DNA from: Chara braunii
Lineage: Eukaryota > Streptophyta > Charophyceae > Charales > Characeae
Length of the DNA: 43,548 nt
Assembly (NCBI GenBank): GCA_003427395.1
Contig: BFEA01000023.1
Span: forward strand, 4,146,898-4,190,445
Reading direction: 5' to 3'
The position numbers and the translations under genes were made by a program. Positions 1 to 10,298 of the stretch are shown piece after piece (position 1 is the stretch's first letter; each line of letters starts with the position of its first letter). The notes under the pieces are model-generated. The model was not told where the DNA came from. It saw only the letters and a program-made list of their open reading frames with translations, and made no database searches.

Positions 1-577
1 CTCAACAGTACATCCAAATTCCTTACCAAATTTGAAATAAAAATCAAATACGAAAAATAAATAATATTAATGAAAATAAGAAAAAATAAAACGAGAATAA
101 TATTATTGCGTGGACGAGCAAGTTTTTGACACCGCCATCTTTGGCGATTTTGTATTTTTTTTTGGGCTTTGTCAAATGCCATGAAATTTTATACATATGC
201 ATCTTACATAATAGAGAACCTACAAATAAAGTTTAAAAAAATAATAAATTTTTTCAGGCCCCGAAATAAAGGGAAAACAAAAAGTGAAAAAAGAAAAAAA
301 ACAAATTAGTAAGTGGGAAAGCAAGTTTTGACACCACCATCTTTGCCGATTTTTCATTATTGTTTGGCTTAACAGAATGAATTCAAAATTGAGAGACAGG
401 TAGCTTACATAATAGAGAACGCACAAAAAAAAAAAAATTTAAAAAAAAATCAAAAAAATTAGGTACCAAAATATTTTTTTGCGGGGTCCGAACCCCTTCG
501 AGTTCGGGCCCCGTACGGGGACCCGAACGCCCGAACGTTCGGGGGTCAGCTTAGGGGCCTCCGTATGTTCGGCCTAG
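1..577 (+). mobile_element. Core-sharing inverted-repeat element, GTTCGGG type, truncated by window start
   Basis: This is a second copy of the element at 10299-11045; the two align along almost their whole length. The window opens inside the conserved core (start of the 'TTTGCCTC...ACATCCAAATTC' segment). An AT-rich interior follows, then a GC-rich end block at about 481-570 built from the iterated word CCCGAAC/GTTCGGG in both orientations, which can form many small hairpins. The right end matches the other copy (GGCC.AGCAAC near 567-575) and runs into a (TA)n tract. There is no coding capacity, so it is a non-autonomous element. The superfamily is inferred, not proven. Confidence 0.65.
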
Positions 578-602
578 CAACTCTGTATATATATATATAT
601 AT

Positions 603-735
603 ATATCGTCACAAACAGAACTGCCCGGTAAAACCGTAGGCAGAGAGAGAGAAGAGGACAACAAACGAGGGGCTGTGACAAACTGTTTCGTCGGAGTTTC
701 ACCGATATATCGTCACAAATATATATATCGCGAGC
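603..735 (-). repeat. Hammerhead-bearing dispersed repeat, copy 1 (truncated)
   Basis: Starts in TATATCGTCACAAA and contains the segment with a conserved hairpin (CTGCC.GG ... CCG.GGCAG, about 622-643), a short GA-rich run and 'GAGGACAACAAACGAGGGG'. It matches copies at 9945-10205, 11285-11356 and 23626-23890. It breaks off at about 706, inside the hammerhead motif, where the repeat's own start motif (ATATATCGTCACAAA) reappears. A (TA)n run precedes it. Confidence 0.7.
676..705 (-). ncRNA. 3' half of a hammerhead ribozyme motif
   Basis: On the minus strand this reads stem II (TCGG, loop TGAAACT, CCGA) followed by CGAAACAG and the 3' arm of stem III. That is the classic GAAA side of a hammerhead. 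The CUGAUGA side and stem I are missing because the repeat is cut at this point, so the copy cannot be catalytic alone. Its stem II is the cleanest of the copies in the window. Confidence 0.6.
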
Positions 736-856
736 GCGTAGCCCCATCACTTTCGCTTATCTAGCCAGATTCACAATTCGCAACCCTAAGGTTCTGGTAT
801 GGTTGGTTCGAGCATTTGCGTTTGAACCATAAAGGTTGCACCGAAAGGGAACACAT

Positions 857-860
<4 letters not shown>

Positions 861-903
<43 letters not shown>

Positions 904-912
904 TCGCTCTCT
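861..912. repeat. (CT)n-(CG)n microsatellite
   Basis: A run of CT dinucleotides passes into a CG run and then CGCTCGCTCTCT. Open frames across it (Leu/Ser, Ala/Arg) are repeat artefacts. Confidence 0.95.
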
Positions 913-1054
913 TCTTTTTTTTTGCAAGAAAGGTCAAACATTTTTAATCAAAGAAGAAGGTTGGAGTCATAGTCTACCTGAAAATGGAACAGTTGGGAGC
1001 AATACCCAATTTCGATTACGAGGAAAACAACACCCTGGAGGGGACCAACACCCT

Positions 1055-1191
1055 CAGTTATAACCATCACCAACAATGGTTCCTAGGCCCGACAAGCCAG
1101 ACCTGGGGTATGTGCACTGGATCATAAGTTCAAGTGAATAAGAATGCCACGCATTTTGTTGCCCTCCTACCACAATGAAAATCGAGCGTCT

Positions 1192-1195
<4 letters not shown>
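1055..1195 (+). repeat. Dispersed repeat, copy 1 (partner at 3965-4111)
   Basis: About 140 bp from TATAACCATCACCAAC to GAGCGTC.AAGG are shared with 3965-4111 at roughly 85% identity by eye. The segment contains two small inverted repeats (AACCA...TGGTT and CACTGGA..TCAAGTG). Its right end runs straight into a long T tract. Confidence 0.75.
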
Positions 1196-1196
<1 letters not shown>

Positions 1197-1285
<89 letters not shown>

Positions 1286-1335
1286 CTCTCTCTCTCTTTC
1301 TTTCTCTCTCTTTTTCTCTCTCTCTCTCTCTCACT
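1197..1335. repeat. T54 tract followed by (CT)n and (TTTCT) runs
   Basis: About 54 T residues are followed by CT dinucleotides with T-rich interruptions, then a GAA-rich stretch to about 1378. Phe/Ser/Leu or Lys/Arg/Glu frames here are low-complexity artefacts. Confidence 0.95.
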
Positions 1336-1892
1336 GAAGAAAAAGAAGAAGAAGAAGAAAAAGAAAAAGAAAAAAAATAAATAATTGGAATCCTTTCGGG
1401 TTGCATTCCCCGCACCCACGCGGTACACAATTAATGATTAGAAGTTATGTGTGGTTGTCTATATGTCTGTCGATGTAACGTTCCGATACCAGCCTCACAA
1501 TTCGTTCTCACTTTCGTTCGGAATGATAAATTATGTGGAATAGGCCCTAAAAGGAGCACAATAAGGTGTGCGAAGGATTTTGGGGAATATTAAGTGTGGG
1601 GCCACAGACGAAACTGAAATCCCTTGTGCGATCTCAGTTTTAGTGAGAAAGGACCATAGCCGTGCGGGAAAGAAAGGGCGCGTGTTACTTTCAAACGTTC
1701 GCCTAATCCAAAAATATATATTTGAATCTCTATGCGGGCTACTCGTCGGCTTTTCGAACGGAGAGGCGAGGGTACTCACTTTGGATCTTGTTTTCGAATT
1801 AAATCCCCGCACTGTTCGTTAAAGAGTTCGGAATCCGACGTGTACGGCCTCAGCCGGGTCGCTCTTTCCTTGTGTTTGTCTTCACCACGTGT
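1336..1892. other. No recognisable gene
   Basis: Mixed-composition sequence. Short open frames occur on both strands at 1531-1822, but neither resembles a family I know. No tRNA, repeat or splice-supported exon was seen. Confidence 0.5.
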
Positions 1893-2250
1893 TCAGTAGC
1901 GGAACCCCTTTTTCCGATAACGCTCGATACGGCGACAATCGCTACACAGAGTGTTAGGCCAATGGGGAGCTATTGTCGTCCACAGGATGACAATCAGTTT
2001 GTTATAAGGCAATAATAAAGAGTACAGAGGAAAGTGGGTATCGATAATGAAAAAAAAACTTGCGCCTACGAATCTCGAACACCTTGTTTCGGGAGGGAAA
2101 TAATAGTGTTCACCGATCTTGGCAATGGCTTCCTGCACTTCCCACTCACATACACGTGTTCTTTCCTCAATATACAGAAACGGACACAATGAGGATACGG
2201 GAAGTCGGTACCTAGTCGAATAGGGTCAATTAGTTCACATGGCATAAAAA
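1893..2250 (-). repeat. Dispersed repeat, copy 1 (partner at 38400-38790)
   Basis: Shares an ordered series of matches with 38400-38790: the block around GGCGACAATCGCTACACA, then TGGCTTCCTGCACTTCCCAC, CATACACGTGTTCTTTC, GAAGTCGGTACC and AGTTCACATGGCATA. Minus-strand translation of both copies gives a related peptide (WPNTLCSDCRRIERY versus WPRMLYSDCRCIQRF), so this may be a decayed coding segment of an unidentified element. Identity is low, about 60-65% by eye. Confidence 0.55.
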
Positions 2251-2677
2251 AACTTGATCACGTAAGTTCACTCAACCTATTATTCAATCAAAGAACTTGA
2301 AGTAATCAATAGGAATGCTACGTGCTCTATTGTCTGTCATCCATCAGGCGAGCCGATCCAAGAAAATGGGGATTCGATCAAATCAAAACACAATCATCAT
2401 TCATTGAATGAGTGGCGAGCATGCATTCACCTAGTCTCAGCAAATCAACTTAGTTAGCCCAATCGATACATATATGTGACAAATCTCATATATATGAATC
2501 TTTAGTTGTGGAGGGACATATCAGCATAAAAAAAATCGATAGTGTCACCCGGGTTTACTAGTACCTTGAGTTCAACGATGCTCGTTCGTGCGAGATTCGA
2601 TTGAATTCAACAGGGGCGAACGAGACCTAGGAAGCATTAAGTCATTCTAGCATTCATTGGGTACACATATGCAAAAA

Positions 2678-2681
<4 letters not shown>

Positions 2682-2776
<95 letters not shown>

Positions 2777-2808
2777 GGGGGGAGAGAAAGAGAGAGAGAG
2801 AGAGAGTA
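2682..2808. repeat. (AG)n microsatellite interrupted by a G17 tract
   Basis: Long AG dinucleotide array with a run of about 17 G at 2766-2782, then more AG. Confidence 0.97.
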
Positions 2809-3964
2809 GCTTGACTAAAGAAGGGGGACTAAGAAGGGAGAGAGGGAGAGAACTCTGATCATACGAACAAGTTTAAGGGGGATAACAACCGGTTATTCGC
2901 CGCGGACTCATTTATGAGAAACCGTGCCCAAAAGAAGAAGAACAAAAAGTCAAGGCGCACCGGCCCTCTCCTCTCTTATAACGGTCCCTGGCCGTACAAC
3001 CACTCGTACACACACACACCCTTCGTACGCAGGCACTGACAATTTCGACTATCACGTACCAGTCTCCATACCATAGCGATCGTCACCCCACCAACTCTGT
3101 TTTTGCACCAACTTGCCCGGATCTCGCTGTTCGTCGAGGCCACCCGGCGCACAACCTTGCATACACTGCAGTCAGCTCGTCAGGACTTTCCAACTCACCA
3201 TCACCTAGCCACAACTTCCCTGTTGGCAGATAGGTTGAGAGAGTTTTCCGGACGCACTTGTGGGTTGTATAATTGTGAAGCGGGAGATCAAAGATGGAAG
3301 GGAATAGGGTGGAGGTAGGAGGGGGTGAAGAAAGAGTTTGGGGTTATCGCCCGAGGAAAGCCGTATAGCTCCCGCGAGTCTTTCGCAACCAATCAGATTA
3401 CGATGTGAGGGGAGTATCCTCCTTACGATACGTCGCCTGACAGCTCAAATACCTAGGGGGGAGAGGGATCGGTAGGGAGTTCCTATATGGGGATGAAGGC
3501 GGGAAGAAGGAGAGTGGGAAGAGTAGTGCGGACCGAGACCAAAATTTAGACGAAAAAGGAGTGAGAGAGAAGCGCAGAAATCCTATATCTATCTAGCTTT
3601 TTGTTAGAAATTCTCATATCTTTCAAGGTCGAGTGCGAAAACATTCATTTTCAAAAAATGACACGTCATCGGGAGGAGCACCCACAATTTACGGAGTTCC
3701 CAACTTCCGAACAAAATTCTTAGCGTGCTCGTTTCCTACGTAGATACATGGTTCATTGAAAAAAAATTGCAAAGAAGTCAAAAACGAAAATCATCGTCTT
3801 AATCGTGAGAGGGTCTGGTTGGCGTGCGATCCGTGCATTAAGGTGATATCAAAAGGAGGGGTACCCCAAACGCCCAAGAGAAAGTCGAAGGTTAAGAATA
3901 ACAAAAACTCAGGGTTGCAAAAGATCGTTTGGGTAGAAAAGCTGGTACGTCACAACCAACCCCT
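2809..3964. other. No recognisable gene
   Basis: Moderate-GC sequence. Two modest open frames (3103-3318 and 3756-3974, plus strand) have no motifs I recognise. No repeat unit was seen until 3965. Confidence 0.5.
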
Positions 3965-4111
3965 TCATATATAACCATCACCAACACTGGTTCCTAGGCC
4001 CGACAAGCCAGGCCCAGGGACTATGCACTGGAACATCAGTTCCAGTGAGTGAGAATGCCACTCATTTTGTTGCCTTCCTACCATGGTGAAAACCGAGCGT
4101 CCAAGTATTCT
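3965..4111 (+). repeat. Dispersed repeat, copy 2 (partner at 1055-1195)
   Basis: Same unit as at 1055-1195. Here the internal inverted repeat is perfect: CACTGGAAC-ATCA-GTTCCAGTG. The repeat ends a few bases before the inverted-repeat element at 4122. Confidence 0.75.
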
Positions 4112-4121
4112 CACCCTATTT

Positions 4122-4353
4122 TCCTGGGCAGTCCGGCCATGCAAGGACCAGAGAAGGTCCCAGCTAAAAAAAAAAATTAAAAAAAAAATAATAATAATAA
4201 TAAAATCCTGAAAAAAAAACTATATTATGTAAAAAAATAAAGTGAATAACGTTTGCCTTCAGGTCACATCGATATTTTGTAACAAATTTAAAATAAAAAA
4301 TTATATTTTTTTGGCCCGATCGGGCAAGTGGACCCGGGTCACTCTGGTAGCCT
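4122..4353 (+). mobile_element. Core-sharing inverted-repeat element, GGCCCGG type, copy 1
   Basis: The left part (TTCCTGGGCAGTCCGGCC, then AAGGACCAG) matches the reverse complement of the right end of the element at 23411-23624. The core at about 4233-4303 (AATAA..TGAATAACGTTTGCC then TTTGTAACAAAT) is the shared one. The right end is CGGGTCACTCTGGTAGCCTAG, the reverse complement of that family's CTAGGCTACCAG terminus. The left terminus is not intact. Non-coding, about 230 bp, MITE-sized. Confidence 0.65.
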
Positions 4354-4732
4354 AGAACATATGTGAACTTTCTTGCGGATTATGCCCATTACAATTCGGG
4401 CAGGTGAACTGAAACATACATAGATTAGTTTTACATACAAATCAAAGAGTCGAAGGCTAAAACAATTTATTACCTATAGTAAACTTTTATCAAAACCCTG
4501 TATAATTGAAAACGATTTTATCATACTCTGATTCGGACTAGAAACTATGAAAAGCATACTTAATTTTTGTGCCCCATACCAATAGAACGACGGTTGGTAA
4601 TTACAATTACTCACTAATCCCTTGTTTACTTACTTTTACAAGTTCTATCAGACCATCTATTATTAGCACTTCATATTTACGAAGTTCAACTTTTATAAAC
4701 TCTTTTACCAAAATTTTTTTTTGCTAATCTAC

Positions 4733-4972
4733 TAGTCGGGATGCCCGGGTCAACTTGTTTTCCCAGGCGGAACGTGCATGCAGGACAACGAAAGATGGAA
4801 AAAAAATAAAAAATGGAAAAAAAATAAAAAAAATGCAGCAAAATAAACTAAACAACTTTTGTCACAGGGTCATGTCAAAATTCTTTACCAATTGTAAAAT
4901 AACAAATAGACCCACGCCCCCCCTCCCCCCATCCTGATCAGGCAATTGGTCTCGGATCACTCTCATAACCTA
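4733..4972 (+). mobile_element. Core-sharing inverted-repeat element, GGCCCGG type, copy 2
   Basis: Begins CTAGTCGGGATGCCCGGGTC, then CTTGTTTTCCCAGGCGG. Carries the core AATAAACTAAACAACTTTTG at about 4838-4860 followed by TTCTTTACCAATT, and ends ATCACTCTCATAACCTAG. Ends and core match 23411-23624, with TIRs degraded from CTAGGCTACCAG. Non-coding. Confidence 0.65.
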
Positions 4973-6112
4973 GATTTGTTTTTATTTCTAGTATATTAGA
5001 TTGCACCATTCAACATTTACTGAAAAGTTAAAACTATTTGAAAAAAAAAAAAAAAAAATCACCAATATCTAACAAAGTGACAATTATTTATCATTGAGAA
5101 GATTATTGAAATGTCCTTGAAAGTCGGGGTATTTTGTCAGATACCCCTAAAGCACATGGGTATGGCGAAATGTCCCTATGACAGTTGTGCAACTTTGCGA
5201 AATACCTCACTTGCCTATTGGATTTATGAAAGGTATTTACTCGGTTTTATTTTATGTTGGACGCAATTCAACTTTTATAGAGAGTTTATTGAATAAATGA
5301 CTTGATGAGACTGCCGCATCTGCTAAAAGTTATCCTGGCCTACCTATGACCGAGATACTAAAAACATTTTTTTTTCTATGTGCTTGCAATGTTCGAAAAT
5401 TATGGTGATGACCGACGGTGGGACTAGTTGTCTTTCGCATCTTGCGAGACCACTGAGACGCGCAGCCATTGGAATACTAAATCTAATTTTGTTCTACCTA
5501 AAATAAGAACGTGCAGCTGCTATTTCGCGAGATTCAAAACCTAAGTAGCCGAAAAAAATAGTCGTGCGGGTGTGTGGCCGAGGCGAGAGAGATCTAAGTT
5601 ATCTAATTTATTGTAAATAGGTGTCGGCAAGGGATTGCACCTATCTCGTTGTCGTGGGAACCAAGCACTATAACGTACTAGACTGGGCACTCGTTCGAGC
5701 CGTAAACGAGCAACCAACCATGTGAAAGGGCGAGGCAGGCAGGGCCTGCCAAGCCATGGACGAGGGCAGTCACTGGGAACCAGACTCTTTATATGGAAGG
5801 GTCGCTCCTACTTCACCGGAAGTAGGAACTAGCTCAGTAGAAAACGAACCATCCTGTGACGTCGTGGATGTAGGGATCGAAGACGATTTACACCCTACTT
5901 GGGCTAGCTTCCTTTGGAGCAGCCCGCTGGCTTGAGACAACCAAGATTGCGCAGCTGAAATCCGTCGCACAAATTAGGGAAGACATAAATAAATTGAGAA
6001 ACTATCCATTTTTTTCTAATTCGATCCCTTTGAGCATATATTCAACAGTTTGTGGGGCATCAATGACCCTACTAAAAGCGCTCTACCTCGTTAGCAGGGG
6101 TAATTCAATTAG

Positions 6113-6146
<34 letters not shown>

Positions 6147-7929
6147 CGAGGTCCTACATTTCATGTAAGAGTTCTTTTTGTTTTTTTGAGAAAAAATTTT
6201 CTTTTTTTTAATATATTTTCTTTGGGGTTTTTCTCCCCCGATTAAGGTGCAACGAATTCAGCGTAGGGGCAACCAACAGACGAGCTCCGCATGCATGGGG
6301 GACACGGTAGTTAGCGATGTATTATTCCATGTTATTGCCAAAGATTCATTCTCACGCTGCACATATCGTGAGAGCCTCGCCCTGCGTGCTCCCTGTGGAT
6401 TCGAGCTTGAGTTCGTATTTCAGCAATTCGTGGGCTGCAAACGGACAACCAGCGCACGTTCCTGTGAGATATGTCGTGGCAAGGCCAACAAAAAAAGGAT
6501 GGTTCATTTGCACTTAGTGATTTGGAAGGACAGCCAAAGCGACGTGTTGTCACGAATGCACGAATGCAACCATTAGTACATGTTAGTTATGGATTCAGAC
6601 TTAAGTCTATACTTTAACAGTTTCTAGGTATGGCAAGTGAAAAATTCTAACAATTATATATCTGCAAATCCTTCGTCAACTCCAGTTCTCATAGTGTCAG
6701 AATGCTATTTTATTAATTTTTTAACCTAATTTATGCATTTTTTTGTAGTTCACTGAATGGATTAGGAGGTGTTGTTGTAATAAGTCTTATCTTTGTTCCA
6801 CTATTTGCTTTACCTTTTATTAATATTTCATATGTACTAAGTTCAATTTTTAGACCTTTTAATCAAATTAATTAGTTTTAATGATTAAATGGGTATAATA
6901 TTTATAAATTTCGATAAAGTAGTTATAAAAAGAGATCACTATGACATCCAAAAATTTATACATGCTACATCCCCGTAGGGTGCTTTGACCTTTTTCCAGT
7001 GCTTTGCGTCCTTGAAATCGTGCATGGTTGTGTGTATTTAGTTTTTACCACAAAGGAACGGAGCTGCTACCATTCCATTTTTTTTCGAAAATCTAAAGGA
7101 AGTACTGTGATTTTACATAATCGAGGAACCCTCTAGGTTGTTGTCTAATGAAGTTTTAATAACAAATTTTGACGTAGCACATTTTCGTAATGAAAACAAA
7201 GTATATTTTGCATATTTAAAAATCCTCCTTTTTTATTTAATATGAATTACATAAGGTGTCATAAAGACTATTTTCAAATAACGTTTTTTTTTTAGTTCAT
7301 GTATCACAGAACCTAGAATTCTTGTCCCAATAGGCAAACCATTATTAATTAAAACAACAACATTTCTATTGTTGGCCTTTGGGGGGGAAAAAACACAAAG
7401 GAGCCGCAAATTGGAGTCCCAACAAAAATCATGAAGAGTAAAAACAATTCAAGAGATGGCAACGATCTAAACATACTCAAGAGAATACATGCATTCTTAA
7501 GTTAATACGAAAAAGGAAGAAGTCGAAAGTCGTTGAATGATTGAAATTGAATGTACCACGAACAACTGAATGGTCTAGAACTCACCCAAAATCCGCCATT
7601 ATATCCACAAGCCAAACATTCATTCACAGACTGGCTCGACACTAACTTTGGGTTAGAGAATCCATCGCACTTATACTACAACATCCAAACGCGATGAGGA
7701 AGTTCCGGGATGCCTGAGAATCAGAAACCCTTGCCTAAAACAAACATTAATCCTTCAGGCGCCAAAAGTCACGCCGCTTTCTGTAAAACATCACGCTGGC
7801 AAATCCAAACAACACCATGACAAACATTGGCTCCGGGGTCAAAACTAGGGGCACACCTTAAGTGTCCTAACAGGCCAAGATCGTTCAAACAAAATGAAAA
7901 GTAGAGTGAAAACAACACAACCGCAACTA
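4973..7929. other. AT-rich stretch without a supported gene
   Basis: Contains an A19 tract near 5041, a (CAA)n array at 6113-6147 and AT-rich sequence from about 6580 to 7560. Open frames at 5111-5296, 5770-5970 and 6247-6576 show no family motif; the Gln run near 6113 is just the CAA array. One frame near 5900-6000 (plus, WLETTKIAQLKSVAQIREDI) looks protein-like but has no start, splice sites or neighbours to support it. The last few hundred bases may still belong to the retroelement on the minus strand. Confidence 0.5.
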
Positions 7930-9914
7930 GCCCAGGCTCATAGGACCCCTCGTAGGCCGAAAACCCATCGAAAACTACGTAATCCTACCGGATCCCACCC
8001 ATGTCCAAATTGAGAACATAAAACATGTAACACCAGAGTACGCTCCCGGCAATTAGCGACCTTGACACCATAGCCTGTCCAATTATAACTCAGGTTTAGC
8101 AGAAATGAGAAGCCAACAAGTCCATCCTCACGGGTCATCACGTCCATGTGCGAACCTCTTTAAAACTTCGTTGAAAAAGACCTCATGGAACCCTTTTCAT
8201 CTCAACTCTCTCTTCAAGGTGAGAACCCGTTGGGGAATCTTAGATCCCACAAAAGGTTCATGGCGAATCCTGTGAGGGTAATTAGCCAAGTTGCCACAAC
8301 AACACTTTTTTGTGACTTGCTACCGAAAGAATAGAAACACTGCCCATGCTGCACCTCCAATCGCTCAGCACCCAAATAGATTGTTCGTGGAAGGAAATGG
8401 TTCACCCTGACCTCACATCCCAGAAATTCCTAAATCCTCGTCCCTTCATCCGTACGCTTCATAGTGAGATTGTCAGGGTGCCATTGTTCGAAAACATTTA
8501 CAACTGCATCTCGATCAGACACCTACAAACCTTTACAACCAACCCCCCGTCATCAATCAAATGAACTCCAAAGTTACTCTTCAAACTATCAATGCCTTTT
8601 AAGAAAGGAACGCAGTTTTAGCGCCCATGATACATGCGAGAGGTGGGCTAGTGCTTTTTCCCATTGGGATGCCCACCTTGTTCCAACAGAACAGATAATG
8701 AAAACATATATGTGTGTCTCGGTTCAAATAGAACGGAGCGATAAATGTCAGCAAAACCAAGTGTTCGTTAGCGATCATAACCCGGCGTAAGGCCAAAAGC
8801 AGCATCCCCACCGCAGGTGTTCACTCTCACGAAACATCTGTTCTTCGAGGCGTAGAAGTTGAGCAACCATTCAACTGTCTTAACAATCTTTTGATGTGGC
8901 GAAAGGCTGAACATATCTTTGATGTCCTAGGAGCGGACATCAATCACGTCAACCCCGATCTTCTTGTTAAAACCATCCGGAGTCCTGGCAAGCAGAGAGA
9001 CCGCCTTAAACCGGTACTTGGCCCAGCTATAGACGCAGAAAAAAAAAAGAGTAGAAACATTTCTAGTTGGATGAATTTGGGCACTCCTATAGTGGCCCGT
9101 ACGTNTCCTAAAATAGTGGCTTGTTAACGGGCACGACTTTAGGAAGTACTGGTGGTTTAAAGTCTTCATTGAAGAGGTAGTCAGACAGGATAAAATATAG
9201 CAAATAGTTAAGAGCCCCACCACCCTTCCTGTACGAACCGTAGGTTCGTGGAACAAGGGACAAATCAGTGAAACGTGATCAAGATCCTTGTGCTTGGGCA
9301 TGACACATGCCTGCCCAAAAATCCCTTTCCTACCCCATCTTGCGAAGTCGAATAGAGCCTCTTCTTTCAAATCAGTCCTCACATTCAGAACATCCGTGAC
9401 TGGACTTAGGAGTGTGGCCCTCGTTCCGGAAGAACAAACCCATCATACCTTCATGATACAATAAGGGGCACATGACTAATATGTCCCCTGGATTACGATC
9501 AAGTGGGGTAAGTTCCGACCCCTCGAATTGTCTACGCCAGGTCGGCACCTCGTTTTGGTCCAGAACATTCAAATCGCATTAAGATACAGACTGCATGCAT
9601 GGCGCCAATTCTTCGTCCGAGCACGTAACGGATTGACCCTTGCTATTCAACCACGGCTCACAAACCATCAAAATTTCCTCCCCCAACTTCATGATCCCAT
9701 CCCTCAAACCAACTTTCGGAATGTTCTTGGCATTGCACAAGAATGCTGGAGCGTCCTCCACCCCGTGTAGGCGAAAGTGCACCTCGCCTCTTACCCGTGG
9801 GTAAGGCAAACCAAATGTGGCTCTGCACGTTCCACCACTTCTCCATTCATTTGTTGAGGTCTGAAATTGAAAGTCAATTTTATTATCTGTTTGTTTTTTT
9901 AGAAGTTTTAGCAT
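7930..9914 (-). pseudogene. Broken reverse transcriptase gene of a retroelement
   Basis: Reading the minus strand from 9914 down, consecutive segments in shifting frames give a retroelement polyprotein. The upstream part has LDRNPGDILVMCPLLYH (about 9500-9440). RT motif A is DIKDMFS.SPH (about 8910). Motif B is VGIPMGKSTSPPLACIM (about 8670-8620). Motif C is the YxDD-like HLIDDGG (about 8560). A thumb-like FLGCEV segment follows near 8430. Stops and frameshifts separate nearly all segments, and one unresolved base (N) sits at 9105. The GIPMG..SP motif B and the IDD motif C resemble Penelope-like or related non-LTR elements, but I cannot assign the family. A hammerhead repeat lies about 110 bp upstream on the same strand. 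Not functional as read. Confidence 0.7.
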
Positions 9915-9944
9915 ATATATCTATATATCTATATATATAGATAG

Positions 9945-10205
9945 ATATATCGTTTTAAACAAAATTGTCCGGTAAACCGTAGGCAGAGAGAGAGAAGAGG
10001 ACAACAAACGAGGGGTTATGACAAACTGTTTCATCGGAGTCTCACTGACTCATCTGGAGGCTGAACCCTCAACAGTCTGCAGAATCCCCTCACTGATTAC
10101 ACTGTAAATGATAATCTACCTTAACCAAAATCAAAGTAGACTATCACTCACCCACACTTGATGAAAAACTCTACAGACTGTCGGTTCATACCCCATCACA
10201 AGCCA
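9945..10205 (-). repeat. Hammerhead-bearing dispersed repeat, copy 2
   Basis: Shares the order of parts seen at 603, 11285 and 23626: TATATCGT..., the GTCCGG/CCG.GGCAG hairpin segment, GA run, GAGGACAACAAACGAGGGG, and the hammerhead. It then continues through GATTACACTGTAAATGATA and AGACTATCACTCACCCACAC, which recurs at about 25350-25430. An AT palindrome (TATATATAGATAGATATAT) borders it at 9913-9950. Confidence 0.75.
10022..10079 (-). ncRNA. Type III hammerhead ribozyme motif (best-formed copy)
   Basis: Minus strand, 58 nt. Stem III is CAGACTGT with ACAGTTTG (8 bp, one G-U). The residue before stem I is U (GUU, a poor NUH site). Stem I is GAGG-GTTCAG-CCTC. The core reads CAGATGA where CUGAUGA is expected (U4 to A). 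Stem II is GTCAG-TGAGACT-CCGAT (one A-C mismatch). Then GAAA, intact. All three helices and the GAAA side are present, but the core change would be expected to abolish or cripple self-cleavage. Plant retrozymes carry type III hammerheads of this size. Confidence 0.7.
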
Positions 10206-10218
10206 GCAAAACACCCAG

Positions 10219-10225
<7 letters not shown>

Positions 10226-10297
<72 letters not shown>

Positions 10298-10298
10298 G
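10226..10298. repeat. (AT)n then (AG)n microsatellite
   Basis: About 50 bp of AT dinucleotides are followed by an AG run that abuts the left terminus of the next element. Confidence 0.95.

Noticed and set aside
1144-1430. Long poly-Phe/Ser/Leu and Lys/Arg/Glu open frames
   Set aside because: Pure microsatellite translation. The same applies to 13060-13930, 22070-22595, 31551-32096 and 32271-33005.
5300-5700. tRNA-like GTTCGAGCC near 5693
   Set aside because: Only a short B-box resemblance; no A box or cloverleaf could be drawn.
5994-6245. Open frame with a polyglutamine run
   Set aside because: The run is a (CAA)n microsatellite; the rest has no family similarity or splice support.
10022-10090. 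Type I hammerhead reading (GAAAC, short loop, GTC just after)
   Set aside because: GAAAC-AGTTT-GTC could give a 2-bp stem III, but the sequence after GTC does not pair with the bases before the CUGAUGA position, so stem I cannot form. The type III fold pairs far better.
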